Below are positions 41,755 to 52,965 of a stretch of DNA of 64,000 nucleotides, piece by piece. Made by a program: the position numbers and the translations under genes. The DNA comes from Ashinkailepas kermadecensis (taxonomy: Eukaryota; Arthropoda; Thecostraca; Neolepadidae), in the NCBI GenBank assembly GCA_034440615.1, contig JAOTOM010003851.1:62001-126000 (forward strand), given 5' to 3'. Numbering within the stretch: the first letter of the stretch is position 1; every line of letters begins with the position of its first letter. The notes below the pieces were generated by a model, which did not search any database, had not been told where the DNA came from, and was given only the letters and a program-made list of their open reading frames with translations.

Positions 41755-41979
41755 CCCACAAGCAGCGCCGGCCGTCGGCGACGGTGGCGCCGTGCGGCGG
41801 CGAGTCCACACACTCGCCGTACGCTGCGCGGACGGCGACGGAGCGTAGTAGGCGCACCCACTTTCACTCACCGCCTCTGAATGGGCTGCAACTGGAAGGA
41901 CCGGCACTTACGCGCCAGCAGCCTAACCGGCGTCGGCCGCCACCCGACCCGGAGCAGCCGTCAGTGGTCACGAGAACTC
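41755..41979. other. Single-copy sequence
   Basis: No supported feature. Confidence 0.35.
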
Positions 41980-42116
41980 GCCGACGGGGCAGACCCTGGT
42001 CAGACATCACGGTCGGTAGTGACGTTAACCGGCCGACAGGGCAGACCCTGGTCAGACATCACGGTCGGTAGTGACGTTAACCGGCCGACAGGGCAGACCC
42101 TGGTCAGCCATCAGTC
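41980..42116. repeat. 52 bp repeat, ~2.6 copies
   Basis: GGGCAGACCCTGGTCAGACA + TCACGGTCGGTAGTGACGTT + AACCGGCCGACA. Confidence 0.94.
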
Positions 42117-42660
42117 GTCAATCCATCAGTCTGGACACGGCTGGCAGAAGGGGTCTGCGATTCGCCATATCCACATTGTCCCAAGGCGCGGCCCGTGATG
42201 TCACCAGTACAAGGGTGGAATTTCCTATACGTGGGGCCTGGGCCCCACCATCTTTGCCCTGGCCCCAACTTGTTATCTTGACATGGCGTGTGCCTACGGA
42301 GTGGGCGCTACCAACTCAATTGGCATCACTCATTGCTTCAGCGCATTGGGCTCCACCAATAGTTTTATAATTATTCCACCCACGCACCAGTCTGTCTTAT
42401 GACAGGCTTGTCGATCCGTCTTAGCGGATGACGCCCTCGTCTCTCCAACTTCTCACTGGCGCATGCTTGCAAGCGTTTAGTTCCCCTGACGCATCCGCAA
42501 AGTGTATCGCCTCGACCCATCTCGGTTTGGGCGGCCATCACACCAGCACCCTTCCCCCTTCCCACGCGATCGCTTTTCTAGGTAACATCAACCCACAGAC
42601 GGAGCCGGCGTGAGCCGAGACCTTGCTGGTCAGCTGAACAGCGGCTCACTCGAGGCACCC
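42117..42660. other. Single-copy sequence
   Basis: Moderate GC; no gene or element supported. Confidence 0.4.
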
Positions 42661-43210
42661 CTGCCGACCAGACACCAGCTCGGCTCAGAGATCACACCAG
42701 CTCGGCTCAGAGCTGACACCAGCTCGGCTCAGAGCTGACACCAGCTCGGCTCAGAGATGACACCAGCTCGGCTCAGAGCTGACACCAGCTCGGCTCAGAG
42801 CTGACACCAGCTCGGCTCAGAGCTGACACCAGCTCGGCTCAGAGATGACACCAGCTCGGCTCAGAGCTGACACCAGCTCGGCTCAGAGCTGACACCAGCT
42901 CGGCTCAGAGATGACACCAGCTCGGCTCAGAGCTGACACCAGCTCGGCTCAGAGATGACACCAGCTCGGCTCAGAGCTGACACCAGCTCGGCTCAGAGCT
43001 GACACCAGCTCGGCTCAGAGATGACACCAGCTCGGCTCAGAGCTGACACCAGCTCGGCCTCAGAGCTGACACCAGCTCGGCTCAGAGATGACACCAGCTC
43101 GGCTCAGAGCTGACACCAGCTCGGCTCAGAGATCACACCAGCTCGGCTCAGAGCTGACACACCAGCTCGGCTCAGAGATGACACCATCTCGGCTCAGAGA
43201 TGACACCAGC
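42661..43210. repeat. Minisatellite, ~22 bp unit, ~25 copies
   Basis: GACACCAGCTCGGCTCAGAG plus CT or AT alternates in runs (AGCTGACACC / AGATGACACC). The AT/CT pattern repeats in blocks of about three units. Confidence 0.95.
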
Positions 43211-43887
43211 GCCAGCCGCTCGACTCACAAACACGTCGACCAAAACATAGCCGAGTTTGGACCGACAGCAGCACCGGGATCACCCCCCCCCGCACATCCC
43301 ACCAGGCGGGCGCCGTACACCACCAACAGTTCTCGTAACAGCAGAACACCCGCGCCACCACCGACTGAGAGGTACAACCGGAGTCCTCCATCACCGGCAG
43401 AGTGGCCGCGCTCCTGCGCTCCCCACTGGACAGCCGACAATCCAAAGAGGTCCGCACACGCGCCGCCAGCGCTCCCTACTTGTTCACCGCCGTGACACGA
43501 AACACTGTCGCGCATTAATCCGACGCGCTGTGAAACTGGGCCGCGCCCCACCCCCTCCACATCGCCCGCTTTCATTGCGCCGTTGCGACACGAATGCAGA
43601 CCAGAAACGTACCACTGCGGCCGGCGGCCGGTTCGTTTCCGCTGTCGTATTGCAGTCTCTTGTTCTGGACTGGCCGCCGGCCGCGGGGCGCAGTTCCGGC
43701 AGGCGGCGGTTCAGACGCCTGCCTCGTTAGAGCAGTGGCGTCGCCGAGTAGGCGGCGCGTGACGGAGCGGGCTGCCGCGCGGCAAGGCCGCACACCGACC
43801 CGACTCCATCCGTCAACGCTGCGTGATCGGGTGACAGGCGCGGCCACAGACCCACCGCTCGCCGGCCACCGTCCGACACCTACCCAG
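43211..43887. other. GC-rich single-copy sequence
   Basis: Open frames exist on both strands, none with exon boundaries. Confidence 0.4.
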
Positions 43888-43939
43888 CCACAGCAGGAGC
43901 GGTACACACCGTCGACGGTGTGTACCGCTCCTACTGTGG
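43888..43939. repeat. 52 bp near-perfect palindrome at the array start
   Basis: Centred on GTCGAC at 43911-43916, the arms match for 26 bp with one mismatched pair. The left arm is an inverted copy of the first half of the 45 bp unit that follows. Confidence 0.93.
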
Positions 43940-46395
43940 ACGGACCGTCAGGTGTGCCGATGGTGTGTGCCGCTCCTACTGTGGACGGACCGTCAGGTGT
44001 GCCGATGGTGTGTGCCGCTCCTACTGTGGACGGACCGTCAGGTGTGCCGATGGTGTGTGCCGCTCCTACTGTGGACGGACCGTCAGGTGTGCCGATGGTG
44101 TGTTGCCGCTCCTACTGTGGACGGACCGTCAGGTGTGCCGACGGTGTGTGCCGCTCCTACTGTGGACGGACCGTCAGGTGTGCCGATGGTGTGTGCCGCT
44201 CCTACTGTGGACGGACCGTCAGGTGTGCCGCTCCTACTGTGGACGGACCGTCAGGTGTGCCGACGGTGTGTGCCGCTCCTACTGTGGACGGACCGTCAGG
44301 TGTGCCGCTCCTACTGTGGACGGACCGTCAGGTGTGCCGATGGTGTGTGCCGCTCCTACTGTGGACGGACCGTCAGGTGTGCCGATGGTGTGTGCCGCTC
44401 CTACTGTGGACGGACCGTCAGGTGTGCCGATGGTGTGTCGCTCCTACTGTGGACGGACCGTCAGGTGTGCCGACGGTGTGTGCCGCTCCTACTGTGGACG
44501 GACCGTCAGGTGTGCCGACGGTGTGTGCCGCTCCTACTGTGGACGGACCGTCAGGTGTGCCGATGGTGTGTGCCGCTCCTACTGTGGACGGACCGTCAGG
44601 TGTGCCGCTCCTACTGTGGACGGACCGTCAGGTGTGCCGATGTGTGTGCCTGCTCCTACTGTGGACGGACCGTCAGGTGTGCCGCTCCTATTGGACGGAC
44701 CGTCAGGTGTCGTGGTGTGCCGTCCTACTGTGGACGGACCGTCAGGTGTGCCGCTCCTACTGTGGACGGACCGTCAGGTGTGCCGATGGTGTGTGCCGCT
44801 CCTACTGTGGACGGACCGTCAGGTGTGCCGATGGTGTGTGCCGCTCCTACTGTGGACGGACCGTCATGTGGTGTGCCGATGGTGTGTGCCGCTCCTACTG
44901 TGGACGGACCGTCAGGTGTGCCGATGGTGTGTGCCGCTCCTACTGTGGACGGACCGTCAGGTGTGCCGATGGTGTGTGCCGCTCCTACTGTGAACCGTGG
45001 TGCCGCTCCTACTGTGGACGGACCGTCAGGTGTGCCGATGGTGTGCCGCTCCTACTGTGGACGGACCGTCAGGTGTGCCGATGGTGTGTGCCGCTCCTAC
45101 TGTGGACGGACCGTCAGGTGTGCCGCTCCTATTGTTGGACGGACCGTCAGGTGTGCCGTATTGGACGCGTGGTGTGCCGCTCCTACTGTGGACGGACCGT
45201 CAGGTGTGCCGATGGTGTGTGCCGCTCCTACTGTGGACGGACCGTCAGGTGTGCCGATGGTGTGTGCCGCTCCTACTGTGGACGGACCGTCAGGTGTGCC
45301 GATGGTGTGTGCCGCTCCTACTGTGGACGGACCGTCAGGTGTGCCGATGGTGTGTGCCGCTCCTACTGTGGACGGACCGTCAGGTGTGCCGACGGTGTGT
45401 GCCGCTCCTACTGTGGACGGACCGTCAGGTGTGCCGACGGTGTGTGCCGCTCCTACTGTGGACGGACCGTCAGGTGTGCCGATGGTGTGTGCCGCTCCTA
45501 CTGTGGACGGACCGTCAGGTGTGCCGATGGTGTGTGCCGCTCCTACTGTGGACGGACCGTCAGGTGTGCCGACGGTGTGTGCCGCTCCTACTGTGGACGG
45601 ACCGTCATGGTGTGTGCCGCTCTTCTGTGGCGGACCGTCAGTTCGGTGTGTGCCGCTCCTACTGTGGACGGACCGTCAGGTGTGCCGACGGTGTGTCGCC
45701 GCTCCTACTGTGGACGGACCGTCAGGTGTGCCGACGGTGTGTGCCGCTCCTACTGTGGACGGACCGTCAGGTGTGCCGACGGTGTGTGCCGCTCCTACTG
45801 TGGACGGACCGTCAGGTGTGCCGATGGTGTGTGCCGCTCCTACTGTGGACGGACCGTCAGGTGTGCCGATGGTGTGTGCCGCTCCTACTGTGGACGGACC
45901 GTCAGGTGTGCCGATGGTGTGTGCCGCTCCTACTGTGGACGGACCGTCAGGTGTGCCGCCGACTGTGGACGGACCGTCAGGTGTGCCGATCTGCCGCTCC
46001 TACTGTGGACGGACCGTCAGGTGTGCCGACGGTGTGTGCCGCTCCTTGCTCCTACTGTGGACGGACCGTCAGGTGTGCCGATGGTGTGTGCCGCTCCTAC
46101 TGTGGACGGACCGTCAGGTGTGCCGGGTGTGTGTCCTGTGGACGGACCGTCAGGTGTGCCGATGGTGTGTGCCGCTCCTACTGTGGACGGACCGTCAGGT
46201 GTGCCGATGTGTGTGCCGCTCCTACTGTGGACGGACCGTCAGGTGTGCCGACGGTGTGTGCCGCTCCTACTGTGGACGGACCGTCAGGTGTGCCGACGGT
46301 GTGTGCCGCTCCTACTGTGGACGGACCGTCAGGTGTGCCGATGGTGTGTACCGCTCCTACTGTGGACGGACCGTCAGGTGTGCCGATGGTGTCCA
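43915..46395. repeat. Minisatellite, 45 bp unit, ~55 copies
   Basis: CCGCTCCTACTGTGGACGGA + CCGTCAGGTGTGCCGATGGTGTGTG, with GATGG/GACGG alternatives, shortened units lacking GATGGTGTG, and several 1-2 base indels that shift frame. The unit has no stop, giving frames of 830-956 codons which I do not treat as genes. Confidence 0.97.
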
Positions 46396-46484
46396 GCCAC
46401 ACGACGGCTGTGTAACATTACTCCGCCGACACCACTACTGACGGCACCATCAATCTCACTCTGACCGGGCTCTGCCTTCTCCAA

Positions 46485-46795
46485 CCGGCACCTCCGACCA
46501 CAGCTGACGACCCACCAGCAGACCAGACACCGCCCACCAGCATCTCCGACCACAGCTGACGACCCACCAGCAGACCAGACACCGCCCACCAGCATCTCCG
46601 ACCACAGCTGACGACCCACCAGCATCTCCGACCACAGCTGACGACCCACCAGCAGACCAGACACCGCCCACCAGCATCTCCGACCACAGCTGACGACCCA
46701 CCAGCAGACCAGACACTACCCACCAGCATCTCCGACCACAGCTGACGACCCACCAGCAGACCAGACACCGCCCACCAGCATCTCCGACCACGGGT
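46485..46795. repeat. Minisatellite, 52 bp unit, 6 copies
   Basis: GCATCTCCGACCACAGCTGA + CGACCCACCAGCAGACCAGA + CACCGCCCACCA; one unit is truncated to 29 bp near 46616. Confidence 0.95.
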
Positions 46796-46839
46796 GACAG
46801 CAGACGGAGATGCTCACGTGACGAAGTGACTCAGTCTGT

Positions 46840-47065
46840 GGTTACGTACATTGTGCATGGTACATACGTAACGTTGTATACATTGTAACATTGTACGTTG
46901 TACATACGTAACGTTGGCCATCAGTGGCGCCAATGATTCACCGCTCGCCGTGACTGGCCTCAACAGCACAACTCACAGGACGCATCACCACCGGTGTGGC
47001 TGTTGGCGCCAATGATTCCGCCTCAACTGCACAACTCACAACGATCACCACCAATGTGCTGTTGC
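46840..47065. repeat. Two short duplications (TACGTAACGTTG; ~75 bp)
   Basis: GTACATACGTAACGTTG occurs twice 45 bp apart in a hairpin-prone AT-rich patch. Next, TGGCGCCAATGATTC through CACAACTCACA and CATCACCACC is present twice (about 46925 and 47005). Confidence 0.85.
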
Positions 47066-47211
47066 CGAAAATTTGGACCTTCACAACAGCTGTCGTTTTG
47101 CTGCACGCCGCAGCCAGCATAGGGTGAGCGACAGTGGTGGCCACCACCTGCCTGCGGAAAACGGCCGAGGCCCCACACTGGTGCTCTCATTGTTGGTAAG
47201 CCGGTGTGTGA

Positions 47212-47398
47212 GGGGGCCGCGGTAGCTCAGTTGGTAGAGCGTCGGACTCTTGATCGCAAGATTGTGGGTTCGAATCTCACAGCGGACGGCATTTACCGAG
47301 TCCACCTGCGACCAATCGGCGTGAGAGGTTGGCGACGCTACAGCGGTTGAATGACCCAGCGGCTGAATGCGTCGTAAAAGAACCCAAGGTCCTCCTCC
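47212..47398 (+). mobile_element. tRNA-Lys-like SINE, subfamily beta, perfect 14 bp target-site duplication
   Basis: The tRNA-like head has TAGCTCAGTTGGTAGAGC (A box), an anticodon loop CTCTTGA (anticodon CTT) and T arm GTGGGTTCGAATCTCAC (B box). The anticodon stem and acceptor are imperfect, so it is not a functional tRNA gene. Core CGACCAATCGGCGTGAGAGG+TTGGCGACGCTA; tail TGCGTCGTAAAAGAACCCAA. AAGCCGGTGTGTGA flanks it at 47198-47211 and 47399-47412. Confidence 0.95.
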
Positions 47399-47412
47399 AA
47401 GCCGGTGTGTGA

Positions 47413-48584
47413 CAGACCAAACGTCCAGCTGTGTGGCAGTCAGCCAGCACCAGCGGGCGTCCATGCGTGCCCGTTCGGCTGCTCAGACCCGTGTGGGACG
47501 TGTCCAGCATCAATTATAGTTCGGCACCACGGCAGGATATCACACTCACGCCATCATCTCATCTTTTATTTGGCGGCCTGGTTAAGGTGCTTCATTCGAC
47601 ATTTCAGTTTTGGATCGGAGGACATGCTTAGCATTATTGCGGCAGACACACATTATTGCGGCAGACACACGCTATTAACAATTGATTCCGTAATGTAGTT
47701 ATTACGTTATACTGTTGCAACGTTACGCTTTCCCACACATGTATAACAAATGTGCGTCAGAGCGTGTCAAATACCACCGAGGGTCGAGCGCCGCCTTGCA
47801 AAACGAGTGCCGCTTTACGGCACGTATTTTATCGATACGTCTACGCCCTTCGCCACCCCGAGACATCGGTCCATCGCCGATTGATCTGAGGGCGGGGAAC
47901 CGTAAAGCTGAGAACAGCAGATGGCCGAGAAGAGCAGATTTATATCTCAACACCTGCGCTGCAGACAAGGAGCGCGAGCGCCTCAGGCATCGTATGGACA
48001 GTTCATCGTCCCATCGACCAGCGACCAGGGCCGTCCCACTCGACCACCACCCGCCCGCCAACACAAGGCGTGCCACCTGTACCCGTCCCCTGCCGGCCCG
48101 TTGGCACGGCCACAGCTGGACAGAGAGGGGGGGGGCGTGCCGACCACCACTCCCATTACACTGCCGACATGTCGGAACGGCCACAGTTGGACACGTGCAC
48201 AAAAAGCATCGGCAGTGCGTGACCGACGAATACTGATGACGACCGCCCCGGCGGCGGCGGCGAATACCAAGCGACGGCGTCCATCAGCAGCAGCGATGAC
48301 CGGCGATACTGCCGCACGTGAACTGGGGCGGGTAATGTCGCCGCCCCGTGATGCAGCAACACCCGCCGCCGTCAGCAGCGGCGATGACCGGCGATACTGG
48401 CGCACGTGAACTGGGGCGGGTAGTGTCGTCGTCGCCGCCGTCGTGGCGGTTCGACGGCGGCCGGCGGCTGGCACCATCTGGACGGCGGACGGTTGCACAA
48501 GAGCGCGGGGCGCGCGACGCGTGCGTGGAAACTGTGACACCGTCAAACAGCGGTGCTCGCGCCGGCCCGGTTACGGCGGCCAGC
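47413..48584. other. Mostly single-copy sequence with a ~88 bp duplication
   Basis: GCGATGACCGGCGATACTG ... ACGTGAACTGGGGCGGGTA recurs at about 48293 and 48381. TATTGCGGCAGACACAC is doubled near 47640. No exon is supported. Confidence 0.45.
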
Positions 48585-48616
48585 GTCACGTCACGTCACG
48601 TCACGTCACGTCACGT
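48585..48616. repeat. (CGTCA) pentamer tract
   Basis: About six CGTCA copies ending CGTGG. Related tracts occur at 5223-5247 and, inverted, at 49787-49822. Confidence 0.93.
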
Positions 48617-49786
48617 GGCAGCCGTCGGCCGTCGCCGGCGGCCACCGCACGCGGTGGACACATCCAGCACCTTCCCACGCGGCCGCGGAGGCAGCCGTTC
48701 ACCGGCGCCGCTTTCGGCCACCGGAATCACTGGACGGCGCTCCCGACGGCGGTGACGGGCGCCGGCGACGGGCCGCCGCCGGCCACGTGCACACGCCGGC
48801 GCGTGGGAACCGTGGGAACGGCGGCACATCAAAGCCGACTGGCGGCGTGACGAGTGCGCCGTGTTTCCGGCCGGTCACTTTCGATGGGAGCGGGTGGCGG
48901 CCGGTCACGTCGCCCGGCCGGCTGTGTGTACACAACGGCGCCACCCAGTCGGGATCGGGGCCGGCGGTCGGAAATGCCGTCGGCTGCGTTTGTTTCATAC
49001 GTCGATTACGACGACAGTCCGTTGAAAGTACGGTACAGCTATTGGCATGGGCCGTGTGTGAGCTGTGAAATGTTACGGGCCACAGGTGGTGGGTGATTGG
49101 TGGTGTGTTACAGGCCATAGGTGTTGGGTGATTGCTGGTATGCTACAGATCATGGGTGTTGGGTTACCGCCACCATTCCCCAACAACTTATCCTATTATC
49201 ACTGTTCTTCGTGAAACAGCGAGCCACGTCGATATTTGGTGACTTGTAAAAGCCCGTACTTTTCTTCGATATCTGAACGTACAACAGCTTGTATTATGCC
49301 TGCTTCTCTATCTCTCCCCGCATAGCGGATCCAATACACAATTTGTGATTATATTTCGCAATGTTGAAATAGTGATGTTAGCGGGAGTCTGATCGACTTC
49401 GGATATTAAGCATGAAGGCTAATTGATCAAATTCGAATTTGGCATCGAGTTGAGCGACATATCGCCGAAAGGAGGCCCTCACCACGTTCACAGATGATTT
49501 CATCTGTAACAATGCGCGACGACGCATCTCAACCAAATATGTGAGTGGCTGTGCCAGTTATAGATGGCCTGACTCGGAGCAGGCATCGACAGCCGGTGCC
49601 CGTAATAATCCACATCACCGGCTACCTCTCCGACGTCTGCAGGTGTGGCGACGCACGCAGTGCCGAGGGCTCGGACCCTGCTCGGACCCTGTCCGCACGA
49701 CAGAGCGCCGGGTTGTGTTGGCGGCCTTGACACCAGCGTGTCAAGGCCGCCGACACAGACCGGCCGCGCCGCCACCTGCTGCAGCG
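48617..49786. other. Single-copy sequence
   Basis: GC-rich to about 49.05 kb, then moderate GC. A short frame (about 48976-49094: AFVSYVDYDDSPLKVRYSYW) reads well but lacks third-position bias and boundaries. Confidence 0.35.
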
Positions 49787-49822
49787 TGACGTGACGTGAC
49801 GTGACGTGACACGACGTGACGC
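49787..49822. repeat. (GTGAC) pentamer tract
   Basis: Reverse complement of the CGTCA tracts; about six copies with one ACACGAC interruption. Confidence 0.92.
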
Positions 49823-50310
49823 CAGCGGCGAAGGCTCGGCGCCACCGTCACGCCCCGGTCCGGTCCGGTCGGCGCCGTAGGCGTCTCGCCAGACGCCGCC
49901 CACCCACCAGGTCTGGCCCTGGCTTTTTGTCCGCTGACCTACGTGACCGGCCACCACAGCTCCCAACATCGTCCAGCAGTCACTCCCCCTTCTCCTGCCT
50001 GACCTAGACCCATATCAGGTGACGCTGACTGCGCCATATTTTGACACGGAGCGCGTTAGCGGCCGTTCAGGTCAGTAGGCAGGGGATGCCGGCACGCGCG
50101 GCACGGCGTGCCGGCATTTCAGACCCGGGACCAGAATGGAGCTGAATAATTAATATTTCACATTAGTCAAAATTCTGAGGAGCCTTGAACCCAGCACGTC
50201 ACCTATGCGGCCAATCAAACAATCGGGTCAGGTCAACATTCTGGCCATCGATACAATACATCAAACGCAATGGAAATCCATCCAGGGCGGCCGGCACACA
50301 GTACGCGTGA
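49823..50310. other. Single-copy sequence
   Basis: Contains an imperfect palindrome GGATGCCGGCACGCGCGGCA / CGGCGTGCCGGCAT near 50083-50117. No gene is supported. Confidence 0.4.
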
Positions 50311-50565
50311 AGCCGACCAGACGCCGGCCGCGTCTGGCCTGGGGAGCAGTGAAGCCGACCAGACGCCGGTCGTGTCCGGCCTGGGGAGCAGTGAAGCCGA
50401 GCAGGGACGCCGGTCGCGTCTGGCCTGGGGAGCAGTGAAGCCGAGCAGACGACCGGCCGCGTCTGGCCTGGGGAGCAGTGAAGCCGACCAGACGACGGCC
50501 GCGTCTGGCCTGGGGAGCAGTGAAGCCGAGCAGGGACCGGTCGTGTCCGGCCTGAACCGCTGACG
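50311..50565. repeat. Minisatellite, ~42 bp unit, 6 copies
   Basis: GTCTGGCCTGGGGAGCAGTG + AAGCCGACCAGACG + CCGGCCGC variants. Confidence 0.94.
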
Positions 50566-50745
50566 TTCGGCACGACAGCCGCACGGACTGGTGCGCCGCA
50601 CGCCGCCTCCCCACCACCTGGCGAGTCCTGCAGCCGTGTCGGCCGGCCTGAACCGCTGACATTCGGCACGACAGCCGCACGGACTGGTGCGCCGCACGCC
50701 GCCTCCCCACCGCCTGGCGAGTCCTGCAGCCGTGTCGGCCGGCCT
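50549..50745. repeat. 96 bp tandem duplication
   Basis: GGCCTGAACCGCTGACGTTC through GAGTCCTGCAGCCGTGTCGG occurs at 50549 and 50645 with two differences. Confidence 0.94.
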
Positions 50746-50851
50746 TCACGGCCGCAGCATCCGGCGGCCGCTCCCACCACACTCGAGGACCGCCTGACCT
50801 CCACAGCCGGCACGGCAGCGGCAACACACGCGCTGTTGATACTGGTCGGCG

Positions 50852-51165
50852 GCCGTCCGCCGACCACGACACGGCCGTCCGCCGACCACGACACGGCCGT
50901 CCGCCGACCACGACACGGCCGTCCGCCGACCACGACACGGCCGTCCGCAGACCACGACACGGCCGTCCGCCGACCACGACACGGCCGTCCGCCGACCACG
51001 ACACGGCCGTCCGCCGACCACGACACGGCCGTCCGCCGACCACGACACGGCCGTCCGCCGACCACGACACGGCCGTCCGCCGGCCAGTGCACGGCCGTCC
51101 GCCGACCACGACACGGCCGTCCGCCGACCACGACACGGCCGTCCGCAGACCACGACACGGCCGGA
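50852..51165. repeat. Minisatellite, 22 bp unit, ~14 copies
   Basis: CACGACACGGCCGTCCGCCG+AC; two units have CCGCAGAC and one has GGCCAGTGCA. The plus strand is stop-free. Confidence 0.96.
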
Positions 51166-51335
51166 GCCCCGACGGTGAGCGTCCGTCCATCAGAGGTGCG
51201 GCACACCGACCACGATACCACCGGAGACCATGCGGCGAGCGTCCGTCCACCAGAGGTGCGGCACACCGACCACGATACGGCCGGAGCCCGGGCGGCGAGC
51301 GTCCGTCCATCAGAGGTGCGGCACACCGACACACC
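51166..51335. repeat. 60 bp repeat, 3 copies
   Basis: GGCGAGCGTCCGTCCATCAG + AGGTGCGGCACACCGAC + CACGATACGGCCGGAGCCC; shares its edge with the preceding 22 bp array. Confidence 0.92.
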
Positions 51336-52084
51336 AACCAGTTCACAGCTCCATCGCCTGTCACCACGGTCCCGTGCTATCGAGACGTATGGGCGCATCA
51401 GGTTCGGTAACGAGCCGATCCCATGCTCGATCAAGCGGGCTACTGCTCTGCTGAAACCAGCCCCGACCAGCCGAGGGAAACGGCACTGAGCGCATCGAGC
51501 CACAATGTGCACCAGAAACAAGTTGGCACACACAATCACGAACAATAGCCGCATAGTGTAAACACAAGTACCGACTTGTTAGTTATTTGAGCTTAACGGA
51601 ACGCCTACTTGAGGGCATGCTTACCAGGAATGCTATTAGGAGATGACCTATACGAACATTATATAATGATCAGAGCACGTAATGTTCACAGCATCGAATC
51701 GGCGTCCAGCACCTGATGACGCCGATAACTGGTGCCGAGTACCGAGCTGGCATAATTGAACGGCCGGGGAACTGAGTGACGGGCTCGGCGTCAAATGGGT
51801 CGCTATCACCGCCAGCAGGCACCTGACATGTGCTCACTGACCACTGAGCGGTGATTTGTTCAGCGTCAATGGGCGGACAGCGGACCTCACGTCATCACAC
51901 GCCGGCGTCGAACGCCAGACGACTCTCAGAGGAGTGTGGCGAGCGCGGCCCGACTCCACGCGCATGTGACGCGTGACGCGTGACGGGTGACTGGACGAGC
52001 GGCGAGTCACTGCTGTCTGGCTGACGGGTGTGACCCGGCGCTACGCCGTGACGGCGAGCGAGCTGTCGACACCGCTGTCTGACA
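51336..52084. other. Single-copy sequence
   Basis: A decayed tiny-retroposon-like string (TTAGTTATTTGAGCTTAACG) occurs near 51578-51620 but is too diverged to call. TGACGCG is tripled near 51966. No gene is supported. Confidence 0.4.
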
Positions 52085-52310
52085 GAACGTTCCGCCGACA
52101 GTGGTCCGCCGACAGACTGTTCCCCGACAGTGGTCCGCCGACAGACTGCTCCGCCGACAGACTGTTCCGCCGACAGACTGTTCCGCCGACAGACTGTTCC
52201 GCCGACAGACTGTTCCGCCGACAGACTGTTCCGCCGACGGACTGCTCCGCCGACAGACTGTTCCGCCGACAGACTGCTCCGCCGACACTGTTCCGCCGAC
52301 AGACGCCAAC
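52085..52310. repeat. Minisatellite, 16 bp unit, ~13 copies
   Basis: CCGCCGACAGACTGTT with CTGCTCC and GACGGAC variants and two longer GTGGTCCG units at the left edge. Confidence 0.95.
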
Positions 52311-52554
52311 TGCACACGGCCAGACGCGCTGCGTGCGACGCCGCCTGACGCGGCGACAGCGCCACAAATCGTCGGGCCGGTGCGCCGGTTCCGGTCGCAC
52401 TGCCAAACCTGGGCCGGTGCGCCGGTTCGGGTTGCACCGCGGACTGCGTGACGCCGGGCGTGACGCCACACCACACCACACCACACGACACGACACGCCA
52501 TCCCCATCCCCACATCCACTCCGGCAGCGCACGCCGCGCCAGTCCCGGCCTCCC

Positions 52555-52860
52555 CTGCCGCTGGGTGTTGAGACTCTCGACTCCCTGGCCACATCTCACG
52601 TGTGACCAGGACCCCTCGCCAGCTCACGGCCTCCTCTGCCGCTGGGTGTTGAGACTCTCGACTCCCTGGCCACATCCCACGTGTGACCAGGACCCCTCGC
52701 CAGCTCACGGCCTCCTCTGCCGCTGGGTGTTGAGACTCTCGACTCCCTGGCCACATCCCACGTGTGACCAGGACCCCTCGCCAGCTCACGGCCTCCTCTG
52801 CCGTTGGGTGCTGAGACTCTCGACCACCTGGCCACATCTCAGGTGTAACGAGGACCCCCT
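52555..52860. repeat. Minisatellite, 81 bp unit, ~3.7 copies
   Basis: CCGCTGGGTGTTGAGACTCT at 52558, 52639, 52720 and about 52801; the last unit is diverged (CCGTTGGGTGCTG). Confidence 0.94.
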
Positions 52861-52894
52861 CGCCCGGTCGCCAGATCAGACCCCGAGCAGTTGC

Positions 52895-52965
52895 CACACA
52901 CGGGCCGACAGTCGGTGCCAGCACGTGCCGACAGTCGGTGCCAGCACGTGCCAACACGCAGCGCA
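52895..52965. repeat. 23 bp repeat, ~3 copies
   Basis: GCCGACAGTCGGTGCCAGCA+CGT. Confidence 0.9.

Noticed and set aside
43594..46464. 829-956-codon cysteine-rich frames (CRSYCGRTVRCADGV repeats)
   Set aside because: Artefact of the stop-free 45 bp unit; frame-shifting indels in the array simply pass the reading from one open frame to another.
47212..47285. Genuine tRNA-Lys(CUU) gene
   Set aside because: A and B boxes are good, but the anticodon stem (TCGGA/TCGCA) and acceptor stem do not pair properly, and the unit continues into a SINE core and tail bounded by a target-site duplication.
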